From assembly GCA_011049425.1 (NCBI GenBank), contig DSBM01000030.1, positions 1 through 53,990 on the forward strand: 53,990 nt of DNA. Reading direction: 5' to 3'. A model generated the notes under the pieces. That model was given only the letters and a program-made list of their open reading frames with translations. It had not been told where the DNA came from and did not search any database. Source of the DNA: Candidatus Aminicenantes bacterium (GTDB lineage: Bacteria > Acidobacteriota > Aminicenantia > UBA2199). Position numbers and translations under genes: made by a program. Below, one piece after another: positions 42,579 to 51,011 of the stretch (positions within the stretch are counted from its first letter, which is position 1; each line of letters begins with the position of its first letter).

Positions 42579-44573
42579 ATGGCAAAAAAGAAACCGGTTC
42601 ACAATAAGGATGGCCCGCATCAATCCACCCTGACCGGTTCATTGCGCAGTCTGCCCGGATTTGAACTGGAACGCGCCCAACTCTTTTTAAATATGGCGGG
42701 AGTCATGATACTGGCGCTGGATAATTCCGGCCGGGTTGCCATGATCAACCGCCGCGGTTGCGAGATACTGGGAGGCCAAGCGGAAGAGATCCGGGGACTG
42801 GACTGGTTTGGCCATTTCATTCCTGAACCGCGACGCGCCCAGGTGCGAAATGTTTTCCAGGACATCGTGCAGGAAAAAAAGAAAAGTCGTGAATACCAGG
42901 AAGGCCCGGTCCTGACCCTGCGGGGCGAGCAAAAACTGATTGCCTGGCACAACGCCGTTATCAGGGACGATCACGGACAAATTATCGGCACACTTTCTTC
43001 CGGTGAGGACATTAGCGAAATTCGCCGGGCGGAAGATGAGTTAAAGGAAAGCCGGCAATTGTACCAGGCCTTCATAAACGCCAACCGCGACATGATCTTT
43101 GTGAAAGACGAACAATTCCGTTACGTAGTCGTCAACGATGCCATGGTGGCGTTCTTTAAACGTTCCCGCGAAGATGTACTCACGCGAACGGATTTCGAGT
43201 TAATGGAAGTTTCCGCGGCCGAAAAACGCCGGGAATCTGACCTGCGCACGCTGAATACCCACTCGGTTGGGGTAACGGAAGAAAACATCGGCCACAGGGT
43301 ATTTGAAACCACCAAGTTTCCCATCCTCCTGAAAGGCGATCGCATGGGAGTCGGGGGAATTATCCGGGACATCACCGAGCGTCGTCACGGCGAAGAGGAG
43401 CGGGAATATTTGCGCGAGCAAATGGCCCAGGCCCAGAAAATGGAATCCATGGGACGACTGGCGGGTGGTGTCGCGCATGATTTCAACAACATCCTGAGCG
43501 TGATCAAGCAACATGCCGAAACAGCAATGGAGAAAGTTGATCCCGCCGATGACCTGCATATGGAATTAAAGGAAATCCGACGCGCGGCCCGGCGTTCCGC
43601 GGATCTGACCCGTCAACTAATGACATTCACCCGAAAACAAACGGCAATGCCCCGAAGATTGAACCTGAATGACACCATTGCCGGCATGGTGCGCATGCTG
43701 AAACATTTGATCGGCGAGCATGTGCAATTGTCCTGGCAACCCGGTGAACACGTGTGGCCGGTACACATCGATCCCACCCAGGTCGACCAGATCCTGGCCA
43801 ACCTGTGCATCAATGCCCGTGACGCCATCTCCGGGAAAGGCCGGGTCACAATTGAAACAAAAAACCTGACGGTGGAGAATGAACAGCTAAACCTCCATGC
43901 CGGCTTTCTGCCGGGTGAATACATCCGCCTCTCCATAAGTGACAACGGCTGCGGCATGGACCGGGAAACACTGGCCAACGTGTTTGACCCTTTTTTTACC
44001 ACCAAGGAAACAAACATGGCCCCCGGATTGGGTTTATCCGCTGTCTATGGCATCGTGAAACAGAATGGAGGATTCCTCCACGCCTACAGCGAGCCCGGCC
44101 GCGGATCCACTTTTCACATTTACCTGCCCAGACATATTGAGAGACCATCCATTGCAGGGCCGGATCCGGAACCGAGTGCACCCAGGCAACGGAAAGAAAC
44201 CATCCTGCTGGTTGAGGATGAGCCGCCCATATTGAAACTGGGGCAACGCATGCTTCAGGAACTGGGTTACCACGTTCTGACGGCCGACAGTGCGGATGAA
44301 GCCATTGAAGTCTCCTGCGGATTTTCCGGCGGGATTGACCTCCTGATCATCGACGTCATCATGTCCGGCATGAACGGTTGCGAACTTGCCGCCGAACTGG
44401 CGCGCAACCGCCCGGACAGTAAAATCATGTTCATGTCCGGATATTCAGAGGAGATCATTGACAAACAGATCAGTCTAAAAAACAAAACCCTTTTCATCCA
44501 GAAACCGTTCACCATTCGCGAACTTGCCGCCAAGGTGCAAACAGCCCTGAAAACAAAAGAACCGAGAAGTTGA
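42579..44573 (+). CDS. Hybrid PAS-PAS histidine kinase with receiver domain
   Basis: A 664-residue soluble sensor. Two PAS domains (about 35-150, MILALDNSGRVAMINRRGCEILG, and 160-270, DMIFVKDEQFRYVVVND) are followed by GRLAGGVAHDFNNILSVIKQH with the phospho-acceptor H300. The ATPase domain has NLCINARDAI (N box), ISDNGCGMD (G1), FDPFFTTKE (F box) and APGLGLSAVYGIVKQNGG (G2). The C-terminal receiver carries IDLLIIDVIMSGMNG with phospho-acceptor D592 and ends KPFTIRELAAKV. No membrane spans, so the signal is likely cytoplasmic. No paired regulator is adjacent; the nearest response regulator is the HD-GYP protein at 48310. Confidence 0.93.
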   Translation: MAKKKPVHNKDGPHQSTLTGSLRSLPGFELERAQLFLNMAGVMILALDNSGRVAMINRRGCEILGGQAEEIRGLDWFGHFIPEPRRAQVRNVFQDIVQEKKKSREYQEGPVLTLRGEQKLIAWHNAVIRDDHGQIIGTLSSGEDISEIRRAEDELKESRQLYQAFINANRDMIFVKDEQFRYVVVNDAMVAFFKRSREDVLTRTDFELMEVSAAEKRRESDLRTLNTHSVGVTEENIGHRVFETTKFPILLKGDRMGVGGIIRDITERRHGEEEREYLREQMAQAQKMESMGRLAGGVAHDFNNILSVIKQHAETAMEKVDPADDLHMELKEIRRAARRSADLTRQLMTFTRKQTAMPRRLNLNDTIAGMVRMLKHLIGEHVQLSWQPGEHVWPVHIDPTQVDQILANLCINARDAISGKGRVTIETKNLTVENEQLNLHAGFLPGEYIRLSISDNGCGMDRETLANVFDPFFTTKETNMAPGLGLSAVYGIVKQNGGFLHAYSEPGRGSTFHIYLPRHIERPSIAGPDPEPSAPRQRKETILLVEDEPPILKLGQRMLQELGYHVLTADSADEAIEVSCGFSGGIDLLIIDVIMSGMNGCELAAELARNRPDSKIMFMSGYSEEIIDKQISLKNKTLFIQKPFTIRELAAKVQTALKTKEPRS

Positions 44574-44605
44574 GAACTTTCCAACTCTTCAACTTTTCTA
44601 CTTTA
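44567..44605 (+). terminator. Possible terminator after the histidine kinase
   Basis: AAGTTGA (44567-44573, including the stop codon) can pair with TCAACTT (44589-44595), followed by TTCTACTTT. A weak, AT-rich stem. Confidence 0.35.
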
Positions 44606-44625
44606 ATCTTGTGAAATGTTAACGT

Positions 44626-44654
44626 TTGCAAATGCAAACCGTTTTGATTATAAT
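44626..44654 (+). promoter_or_regulatory. Promoter of the FadL-like porin
   Basis: TTGCAA (44626-44631), 17-base spacer, TATAAT (44649-44654). The leader of about 25 bases carries GAGGAGG before the ATG at 44687. Confidence 0.55.
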
Positions 44655-44686
44655 TTCCGGGACTGCAATTTGAGAGAGGAGGTTGC

Positions 44687-45913
44687 ATGAAACGCATTCT
44701 GAAACAAGCTTTTGCGGTTGCCGGGGTTCTGCTTCTCAGCACGAGCCTGGCGGCCAATGGACTCAACCTGAACAGCGTCGGCTCCAAGGCCATCGGGATG
44801 GGAGGCGCCTTTGTGGGCCTGGCGGATGATTACAGCGCCATTTTCTGGAACCCCGCCGGCATGATCAAGCAGGAAGGACCGATTTTCTCGCTTTACGGCA
44901 GTGCCATTATGCCCCACGGGACCTATGAATTCGCAATGGCCGGAATCAACACGGAAACGGAAAGCAAAGCCTATCCATCGGGCGCCATCGGCTACATCAA
45001 ACCACTTTCCGACAAAGTGGTGGTTGGCATCCTGGGCTACGTGCCCTCCGGTTCCGGGGCCACCTGGCCCGGCGCCGATCTGACTCCGCTGTCCTCCGGC
45101 ATTGTTTTGGAATGGGAGAGCATGGTGGGCATCATCGCCTTATCTCCGGCCGTGGCTGTACGCGTGACCGACCAGCTTACCCTGGGAGCAGCCTTGAACA
45201 TTTACTACGGACTGCTGAAGATCAAACGCCCGGGACTCGTGCAATACGAGGAAGACCTGACCGGTATGGCCGTGGGCGGAACCATCAGCGCCATGTTCCA
45301 GCCCTCTGAGATGTTGAGTTTCGGCTTGACCTTTAAAACTCCCATCAGCGTGAAAATGAAAGGGGATGCAACCATGAGCGGTGCCGGCATCCTGGGGCTT
45401 TCCGTTACTTCGGATGCGGAACGTTCCGCCGACTGGCCCATGTGGATTGGATTCGGTGTTGCGGTTAAACCCATGGACCGCCTCACCATCACTGCGGACC
45501 TGCAGTACACCGACTGGAAAAAACTGACGGATATTCCGGTCACTTACGAGAATCTGGCCTGGCAGGCGGCATTTGCCAAAGCCGGCAAGTTCGAACTGCA
45601 GTGGGAGAGTAAAATCCAGTGGCGCTTCGGCATGGAATACCGCCTGAACGACATCTGGGCCCTGCGTGCCGGATACTATTACGATCCCGCTCCCGGACCG
45701 CTGGAAACCGCCAATATCCTGTTGCCGCAATTTACCTACAACTGGGCGACTGTGGGCGTGGGCTACCACACGGATTCAATCAGCCTGGACGTGGCGGTGG
45801 AGTTCGGATTCGGAGAGGATCGCGAGGTTCCAGTGGGCCTTAAACACGGTATGCCGGGAATTCACGGCATGTCCATGGTGGTACCCAATATCGCCTTTAC
45901 GTATCGTTTCTAA
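44687..45913 (+). CDS. OmpP1/FadL-type outer-membrane transporter
   Basis: A 408-residue outer-membrane barrel. The signal peptide (MKRILKQAFAVAGVLLLSTSLAANG) is followed by LNSVGSKAIGMGGAFVGLADDYSAIFWNPAGM, the hatch-domain signature of the FadL/TodX family, which moves fatty acids or aromatic hydrocarbons. The rest alternates in beta-barrel fashion, with clear strands such as LSFGLTFKTPISVKMKG and RLTITADLQYTDWKKL, and ends in TYRF, a typical barrel C-terminal Phe. The substrate is not known. It has its own promoter, a strong SD and no close partner. Confidence 0.9.
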   Translation: MKRILKQAFAVAGVLLLSTSLAANGLNLNSVGSKAIGMGGAFVGLADDYSAIFWNPAGMIKQEGPIFSLYGSAIMPHGTYEFAMAGINTETESKAYPSGAIGYIKPLSDKVVVGILGYVPSGSGATWPGADLTPLSSGIVLEWESMVGIIALSPAVAVRVTDQLTLGAALNIYYGLLKIKRPGLVQYEEDLTGMAVGGTISAMFQPSEMLSFGLTFKTPISVKMKGDATMSGAGILGLSVTSDAERSADWPMWIGFGVAVKPMDRLTITADLQYTDWKKLTDIPVTYENLAWQAAFAKAGKFELQWESKIQWRFGMEYRLNDIWALRAGYYYDPAPGPLETANILLPQFTYNWATVGVGYHTDSISLDVAVEFGFGEDREVPVGLKHGMPGIHGMSMVVPNIAFTYRF

Positions 45914-45990
45914 ACACGGAATTGGCTGGCGGGGGAGACATCACTTCGTCTCCCCCGCACCCGCCTTGAATGATTGATTTCTTTCTTGCC

Positions 45991-46028
45991 TTGAAAAATC
46001 CTTCCTGATTGCGTAGTATGCAATCAGG
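45991..46028 (+). promoter_or_regulatory. fba promoter with a 9-base inverted repeat over the -10
   Basis: TTGAAA (45991-45996), 17-base spacer, TAGTAT (46014-46019). CCTGATTGC (46004-46012) and GCAATCAGG (46020-46028) are perfect inverted repeats flanking the -10. The transcript would begin near 46026, so the repeat lies in DNA and not RNA, as an operator would. AGGAGG (46026-46031) is the ribosome site. Confidence 0.6.
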
Positions 46029-46036
46029 AGGCTGTC

Positions 46037-46948
46037 ATGGAAGATCAGTTCAATATTCCCGCCGATGTGCCCAATGACCGGATCAACGAGTATATCAACA
46101 ACTACGACGACATCACTCTGGGATCCGATCGCTTGATGTTGTTTGCCGGCGACCAGAAAATCGAACACCTGAACAAGGATTTCTTTGGTGACGGAATCGC
46201 CGCGGACGACAATGACCCGGAACATCTGTTCCGCATCGCCGACACCGCGGAAGTCGGGGTGTTTGCCACCCAGCTGGGATTGATCTCCGCTTACGGCGGG
46301 GATTATCCGGAAGTTCCGTACCTGGTAAAATTGAATTCCAAGACCAACCTGGTGAAAACGGTCCAGCGTGATCCGGTATCACTGCAGATGGTGGACGTCG
46401 AGCAGGTGGTTACGTTTAAGCGGCGTTCCGGACTCAATGTTCTCGGTGTGGGCTACACCATCTATTTGGGCAGCGAATTCGAACACCTGATGCTGCGTGA
46501 AGCCGCCCAGGCGGTATTCCAGGCGCATCAGCACGGATTGATCACCGTACTTTGGATTTATCCCCGGGGACAGGCGGTAAAAGACGAAAAACACCCGGAC
46601 ATCATTGCCGGTGCGACCGGCGTGGCCGCCACTCTGGGAGCGGACTTCGTCAAGGTGAACTATCCAAAACTGGAAGGAGAAGATTCCAAAGAGGTTTTCA
46701 AACAGGCCACCCGCGCCGCCGGTCGCACAAAAGTGTTGTGTGCCGGCGGTTCCAGTATCGAACCCAGGGCATTCATGCAGATGCTGCATGATCAGATTTT
46801 TGTCTCGGGAGCCGCCGGTAACGCCACCGGGCGAAACATCCATCAAAAACCCCTGGATGAAGCCGTACGCATGGCCAACGCCGTAACCGCAATCACGGTT
46901 TACGGCAAATCGGTTGAAGAGGCCTTCGCGATTTATTCCGGGAAGTAA
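46037..46948 (+). CDS. Class I fructose-bisphosphate aldolase, DhnA type
   Basis: A 303-residue Schiff-base aldolase of the DhnA/FbaB type, predicted to cleave or form fructose 1,6-bisphosphate in glycolysis and gluconeogenesis. LMLFAGDQKIEHLNKDFFG matches the N-terminal motif (family 'llalDqg.eh'). YLVKLNSKTNL and GADFVKVNYPKL supply the active-site lysines (the second being the likely Schiff base), and KVLCAGGSSIEPRAFMQMLHDQIFVSGAAGNATGRNIHQ is the C-terminal phosphate-binding strand-loop. The start has AGGAGG upstream, and the promoter is overlapped by an operator-like repeat. Confidence 0.87.
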   Translation: MEDQFNIPADVPNDRINEYINNYDDITLGSDRLMLFAGDQKIEHLNKDFFGDGIAADDNDPEHLFRIADTAEVGVFATQLGLISAYGGDYPEVPYLVKLNSKTNLVKTVQRDPVSLQMVDVEQVVTFKRRSGLNVLGVGYTIYLGSEFEHLMLREAAQAVFQAHQHGLITVLWIYPRGQAVKDEKHPDIIAGATGVAATLGADFVKVNYPKLEGEDSKEVFKQATRAAGRTKVLCAGGSSIEPRAFMQMLHDQIFVSGAAGNATGRNIHQKPLDEAVRMANAVTAITVYGKSVEEAFAIYSGK

Positions 46949-47011
46949 TACCTGTGATCATGCCGAACCGCCCGGCAGCCAGGCGGATGGCTCCCGGCTG
47001 CCGTGGCCGCA

Positions 47012-47051
47012 TTGACACCTACCCGGTTTTTTGCTAATATTGACAGTCAAT
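47012..47051 (+). promoter_or_regulatory. metK promoter with a 13-base palindrome at the transcription start
   Basis: TTGACA (47012-47017), 17-base spacer, TAATAT (47035-47040), with TGC before the -10. ATTGAC-A-GTCAAT (47039-47051) overlaps the -10 end and the start. The leader is only about 33 bases, with GGAGG before the ATG at 47080. Confidence 0.6.
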
Positions 47052-47079
47052 CCTGTCTCTTTTCCTGGAGGAAACCGAA

Positions 47080-48234
47080 ATGGTCAAAGGAACCTATCTG
47101 TTTACATCTGAATCCGTAACCGAGGGGCATCCGGACAAAATCTGCGATCAGATCTCCGATGCCATTCTCGACGAATGCCTGCGCCAGGATCCCGAATCCC
47201 GGGTTGCGGTGGAATGCCTTACAAAAACGGGAATGGTCGTGGTGGCGGGTGAGTTGACGACCACCGGCTACATTCACATCCCCCACATCGTGCGCAAAAC
47301 CCTGACAGACATCGGCTACACCCGCTCATCGTATGGAATCGATGCCGAAACCTGCGCTGTGCTGGTACACTTGGAAGAGCAGTCCCCGGATATCGATCAA
47401 GGCGTGACCGCCACCAGTGAGCACGAGCAGGGCGCGGGTGATCAGGGCATGATGTTCGGCTTCGCCTGCCGAGAAAATCACGAGTTCATGCCTCTGGCCA
47501 TCCACCTCTCCCACAAGTTGACCCAGCGCCTGGCCGAGGTACGCAAATCCAAAGAACTGGACTACCTGGGTCCGGACGGCAAGTCCCAGGTAACTGTGGA
47601 GTACCGGGACGGAAAACCCACGCGGGTGACCGCGGTGGTGATTTCCAACCAGCATGATGAAGGTATTCCCCATGATCGCATCGAGGCAGATGTCATCGCA
47701 AAGGTGATCCGGCCCGTCTGCGGTGACTGGCTGAACGGAGATACACGTTTTTATGTCAACCCCACAGGCCAGTTCGTGCGTGGCGGTCCGTTTGCCGATG
47801 CCGGCCTTACGGGACGTAAGATCATTGTAGATACTTACGGCGGCATGGGACGCCACGGCGGCGGAGCGTTTTCCGGCAAAGACCCGTCAAAAGTGGACCG
47901 TTCCGCTACCTACGTAGCCCGTTATATCGCCAAGAACCTGGTAGCCGCGGAAATCGCCGACAAATGTGAAATCCAGTTGGCCTACGCCATCGGCGTAGCG
48001 GAACCGGTTTCGGTAAATGTCAACTTCTTCGGCTCCGGCAAGATAACGGAAGAACGCGCGGTTCAGATCGTGCGCCAGGTCTTCCCCTTGAAACCCGCCG
48101 ACATTCTGAGGGAATTGGACCTGAGGCGACCCATCTACTTGAAAACAGCATCATACGGACATTTCGGTCGCGACACCTTCCCCTGGGAACAGGTAAACCG
48201 CGTCGAAAAAATCCGTGAGTTGGCCGGAATCTGA
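47080..48234 (+). CDS. metK: S-adenosylmethionine synthetase
   Basis: A 384-residue enzyme that makes SAM from methionine and [26 protein letters not shown] is the N-terminal ATP site, [15 protein letters not shown] is the hexapeptide signature loop, and [26 protein letters not shown] holds the catalytic and K+-binding lysines. Length is typical. It makes the methyl donor used by methylases; metH, which recycles homocysteine to methionine, is separately located at 29155. Confidence 0.96.
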   Translation: MVKGTYLFTSESVTEGHPDKICDQISDAILDECLRQDPESRVAVECLTKTGMVVVAGELTTTGYIHIPHIVRKTLTDIGYTRSSYGIDAETCAVLVHLEEQSPDIDQGVTATSEHEQGAGDQGMMFGFACRENHEFMPLAIHLSHKLTQRLAEVRKSKELDYLGPDGKSQVTVEYRDGKPTRVTAVVISNQHDEGIPHDRIEADVIAKVIRPVCGDWLNGDTRFYVNPTGQFVRGGPFADAGLTGRKIIVDTYGGMGRHGGGAFSGKDPSKVDRSATYVARYIAKNLVAAEIADKCEIQLAYAIGVAEPVSVNVNFFGSGKITEERAVQIVRQVFPLKPADILRELDLRRPIYLKTASYGHFGRDTFPWEQVNRVEKIRELAGI

Positions 48235-48273
48235 TTCTCGGGATTGCCGGATATCCGGTTGTTTGAACTGTTA

Positions 48274-48302
48274 TTTACTATGCATGGCGGATATGCTAAA
48301 TA
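48274..48302 (+). promoter_or_regulatory. Promoter of the HD-GYP regulator, leaderless geometry
   Basis: TTTACT (48274-48279), 17-base spacer, TAAATA (48297-48302), with TGC before the -10, then seven bases to the ATG at 48310. No ribosome binding site. Confidence 0.45.
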
Positions 48303-48309
48303 GATATCC

Positions 48310-49398
48310 ATGAACAAAGGTACAATCCTCATCGCCGATGACGAGGAGGATATCCGCGAATTGCTCGGGGATTTCATGAGTGGAGAGGGTTACCAATGCC
48401 TCCTGGCGGCGGACGCGTTTGAAGCCCTGGAAAAGTTTCGCAACATCCCCGACATCGATTTGATCATGTCCGACATTCGCATGCCCGGTCGTACGGGCAT
48501 CGAATTGCTCGACGACGTCAAGAAACTGGACGATGATGTGATGGTGGTAATGATCACCGCGGTCAAAGACGTGGAATCTGCGATTGCCGCCATGTCAAAG
48601 GGTGCATATGACTATGTATCCAAACCTTTCAAACTCAATGAAGTCGCGGCCATTGCCGGCAAGGCCATTGAGAAACGCCACCTGATCCTGGAGAACCGTG
48701 AGTACCAGCGTGGACTGGAGCGCAAAGTTGAGGCGCGCACCATTGAACTGCGACATGCACTCAAGGAACTGGACAAGACCTATCGGTTCACTCTGAGCGC
48801 GCTGGTAACCGCACTGGACACACGGGATACGGAAACCCAGGGGCATTCCTTCCGGGTCATGAGTTATACCATGGAATTGGCCCGCCGATTAGAGCTGAAT
48901 GATCCGGAATTCCTGAAAGCTCTGGAGTACGCCGCACTTTTGCACGATATCGGAAAAATCGGCATCCCGGATGCCATCCTGCGCAAGCCCGGCCGCCTTT
49001 CCCCCCTTGAATGGGAAATCATGAAAACCCACCCGGTCCTGGGATATGAAATCCTGTGCAAAATCAAGTTCCTTGAAGAATCCGCCCAGATCGTTCTTCA
49101 CCACCACGAACACTTTGACGGCAGCGGCTATCCGGATGGATTACGTAGAAAAAAAATCCCGCTGGGATCGCGGATCTTTGCGGTTGCCGACGCATTTGAC
49201 GCCATGACGACCAAGCGCCCCTACAGTGATGCCGTGACATTTCAGGTCGCTTTGGATGATTTGCAGGAAAACAAAAGCAAGCTTTTTGATCCCGTCGTGG
49301 TGGAAGTTTTTGTCGATGCCGGCCTGGAATTCTGGCAGAGAGAAAGGGAAACATTTGACCGCCGCGTCAAGGCGGACCCCGATTTTTACCTGCGCTGA
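48310..49398 (+). CDS. HD-GYP response regulator (RpfG-like c-di-GMP phosphodiesterase)
   Basis: A 362-residue two-domain protein. The receiver (1-120) has the acidic pair ADDEED, phospho-acceptor D55 (IMSDIRMPG) and YVSKPFKLNEV. A coiled linker (about 125-165) leads to the HD-GYP domain: AALLHDIGKIGIPD (H212-D213), HPVLGYEILC, and HHEHFDGSGYPDGL with H268 and the GYP motif (272-275). ADAFDAMTTKRPY is the conserved C-terminal part. HD-GYP proteins cut c-di-GMP to GMP or pGpG, opposing the diguanylate cyclase at 11476. The likely kinase partner could be the hybrid kinase at 42579, but that is inference. Its end overlaps rimI's end by 13 bases. Confidence 0.92.
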   Translation: MNKGTILIADDEEDIRELLGDFMSGEGYQCLLAADAFEALEKFRNIPDIDLIMSDIRMPGRTGIELLDDVKKLDDDVMVVMITAVKDVESAIAAMSKGAYDYVSKPFKLNEVAAIAGKAIEKRHLILENREYQRGLERKVEARTIELRHALKELDKTYRFTLSALVTALDTRDTETQGHSFRVMSYTMELARRLELNDPEFLKALEYAALLHDIGKIGIPDAILRKPGRLSPLEWEIMKTHPVLGYEILCKIKFLEESAQIVLHHHEHFDGSGYPDGLRRKKIPLGSRIFAVADAFDAMTTKRPYSDAVTFQVALDDLQENKSKLFDPVVVEVFVDAGLEFWQRERETFDRRVKADPDFYLR

Positions 49399-49826
49399 CG
49401 CCACACCATGCACACCGCGTCTTCTTGGGGGTTGCGGTAGTAATCTGAGCGGATTCCGGTTTGCACAAAACCGGCTTTCCGGTATAGTCGCCGGGCAACT
49501 TCGTTTGAACGGCGAACCTCCAGAAACACTTCACGCGTTCCTTCGCTTTGAGCCGTTTTCAACATATTTTCCACCAATTGAACACCGATACCCTCGTTGC
49601 GGCGTTCCATGGGCACGGCCATGCGCAATATGTCGGCCTGGGGCGGCAGGCACCAGAACAAGAGAAATCCGCTGACTTCGCCGTATTCTTCCGTCACTAT
49701 CAGACGGGCGATGGGATTCGCAATCTCATCCCGGTAATAATCCGCACTCCAGCCGTCGCGAAAACATGCGTGGTCGATTTGAGTAACCGCGGTTACGTCT
49801 TCGGGTTGAGCGGGCCGGATGATCAT
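49386..49826 (-). CDS. rimI: Ribosomal-protein-alanine N-acetyltransferase (RimI)
   Basis: A 146-residue GNAT acetyltransferase. The acetyl-CoA loop is RRNEGIGVQLVENMLKTA (Q/R-x-x-G-x-G), and FLEVRRSNEVARRLYRKAGFVQTGIRSDYYR is the conserved RimI C-terminal strand-helix with the aromatic YY motif. RimI acetylates the N-terminal Ala of S18 or similar targets. The ATG overlaps the tsaB stop as ATGA. A tsaB-rimI pair is a common bacterial arrangement. The gene converges with the HD-GYP gene. Confidence 0.86.
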   Translation of the reverse strand: MIIRPAQPEDVTAVTQIDHACFRDGWSADYYRDEIANPIARLIVTEEYGEVSGFLLFWCLPPQADILRMAVPMERRNEGIGVQLVENMLKTAQSEGTREVFLEVRRSNEVARRLYRKAGFVQTGIRSDYYRNPQEDAVCMVWRQRR

Positions 49827-50512
49827 TCCCGCCTGGTCGCTTCCGCATCGGGTGGACGCAGGTAAAGCGGCTGGAGGTCTTCAAGGCGAGTGATCGATTC
49901 ATTGCGCGCGTGACGGATAACCGAAATGCGACAGATCTCCGATGCCAGGAAAGAGGAGCGGCCCCTGGAGCGAAAACCGGGGAACATGGCATTCAGTTCC
50001 CGCCTGTACGCGGAAACGCCGTTACCGGTGAAACGCATTTCCTTCCAATCCGAAAGGATATCCGGCAACTCGTCTATGCAGACCAGCCTTGGAGCAAGAA
50101 CCTCTTCCGGAAGGTCATCGCCGCTGAAACGGTAGGCGGCCATGTACACTTCCCGACGCCGCGCGTCGATCAGCGGCACCAGGACACGCCGGGACTGGCG
50201 CAGCTTCCAGGCCAGCGCTTCAAGGGTGACCACGGGGACCACCGGGCGGGGATCCGAAAAGAGCAACCCCTTCAGGGTCGTGAGACCGATACGTAAGCCG
50301 GTAAACAACCCGGGGCCGACACCAATCCCGAAAAGATCGATGTCGCGTACAGCTACACCGACGCTGTTGAGCACGAAAGAAATCGCGGGAACCAGGGTGG
50401 CCGACAACTCGTCACGGGTTACAAAGTTATATTCAATGACGAGTTGGTCGTCGCGGACCAAAGCGATTGAGGCATGGCGTGAAGTGGTATCCAGTCCGGC
50501 TACCAGGCTCAC
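49823..50512 (-). CDS. tsaB: tRNA t6A modification protein TsaB, GTG start
   Basis: A 229-residue ASKHA-fold partner of TsaD in threonylcarbamoyladenosine formation at position 37 of ANN-decoding tRNAs. LVAGLDTTSRHASIALV is the first nucleotide-binding strand-loop, and FGIGVGPGLFTGLRIGLTTLKGLLF is the hallmark TsaB motif. The middle (VPLIDARRREVYMAAY) is the conserved 'DARR.evy' segment. The start is GTG at 50512, overlapping the stop of the rsbW-like gene as GTGA, and the end overlaps rimI. TsaD and TsaE are not in view. Confidence 0.88.
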   Translation of the reverse strand: MSLVAGLDTTSRHASIALVRDDQLVIEYNFVTRDELSATLVPAISFVLNSVGVAVRDIDLFGIGVGPGLFTGLRIGLTTLKGLLFSDPRPVVPVVTLEALAWKLRQSRRVLVPLIDARRREVYMAAYRFSGDDLPEEVLAPRLVCIDELPDILSDWKEMRFTGNGVSAYRRELNAMFPGFRSRGRSSFLASEICRISVIRHARNESITRLEDLQPLYLRPPDAEATRRE

Positions 50513-50928
50513 AGTCGCTTTTCCATGGTGATCACCGAGCCCTCGGTAGTGGACTCAAAACTCAATGAATCCATGTAACTCTGCATGAGAAGCATTCCAC
50601 GACCGCTGGGACTAAGTACATCCTTTTGCTCCGCTTCGCGGACGAGGCGTTCGAAATCCACGTCCTCGGGATTTTCGTCCCGGATGCGGATACGCAGATA
50701 CTCACTGTTCCAGGAGAAACTGACATTTACCCGCTTTTCGGGATCTGAACGATTGCCGTGAACAATGGCGTTGTTTATGACTTCCCTGAGTGCGATCTCA
50801 ATCTGAAAAAACCGCTCATCGCTGATCTGCAGCAAGTTGCCCAGATACTCCATAACCAGAACAGAGAACTCGGTATACTTCAAATTACTGGAAAAATTCA
50901 GGTTAACCGTGTCATGCGGACGTGGCAT
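50509..50928 (-). CDS. RsbW-type anti-sigma serine kinase (HATPase)
   Basis: A 139-residue soluble GHKL ATPase of the RsbW/SpoIIAB class. IEIALREVINNAIVHGN is the N box (with Asn for Mg-ATP), IRDENPEDVDFERLV is the G1-type loop, and GRGMLLMQSYMDSLSFE is the G2 loop and last strand. These proteins usually bind a sigma factor or phosphorylate an STAS anti-anti-sigma protein. No RsbV-like protein or alternative sigma factor is nearby. It is coupled by GTGA to tsaB, which is an unusual neighbour. The promoter has leaderless geometry. Confidence 0.87.
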   Translation of the reverse strand: MPRPHDTVNLNFSSNLKYTEFSVLVMEYLGNLLQISDERFFQIEIALREVINNAIVHGNRSDPEKRVNVSFSWNSEYLRIRIRDENPEDVDFERLVREAEQKDVLSPSGRGMLLMQSYMDSLSFESTTEGSVITMEKRL

Positions 50929-50936
50929 TTGCGGAT

Positions 50937-50966
50937 ATTATAGCAGATTGATGAAGTGATTTCCAA
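50937..50966 (-). promoter_or_regulatory. Promoter of the rsbW-tsaB-rimI operon, leaderless geometry
   Basis: On minus: TTGGAA (50966-50961), 18-base spacer, TATAAT (50942-50937) with TGC before it, then eight bases to the ATG at 50928. No ribosome binding site. Confidence 0.6.
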
Positions 50967-50975
50967 AACGCAACC

Positions 50976-51005
50976 TTGGGAGCCAGGCTCGCCCTGTGCT
51001 ATAAT
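50976..51005 (+). promoter_or_regulatory. Promoter of mutS, leaderless geometry
   Basis: TTGGGA (50976-50981), 18-base spacer, TATAAT (51000-51005) with TGC before it, then six bases to the ATG at 51012. No ribosome binding site. It lies back-to-back with the rsbW promoter inside an 83-base region. Confidence 0.6.
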
Positions 51006-51011
51006 TTGGAT

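Noticed and set aside
47041-47079. SAM riboswitch in the metK leader, or upstream of metH
   Set aside because: The metK leader is only about 33 bases, too short for any known SAM riboswitch, and metH follows recD2 and a small gene with 12 bases in between.
50976-51011. Upstream in-frame start of mutS at 50976
   Set aside because: It lies inside the -35 element; the family N terminus aligns with ATG 51012.
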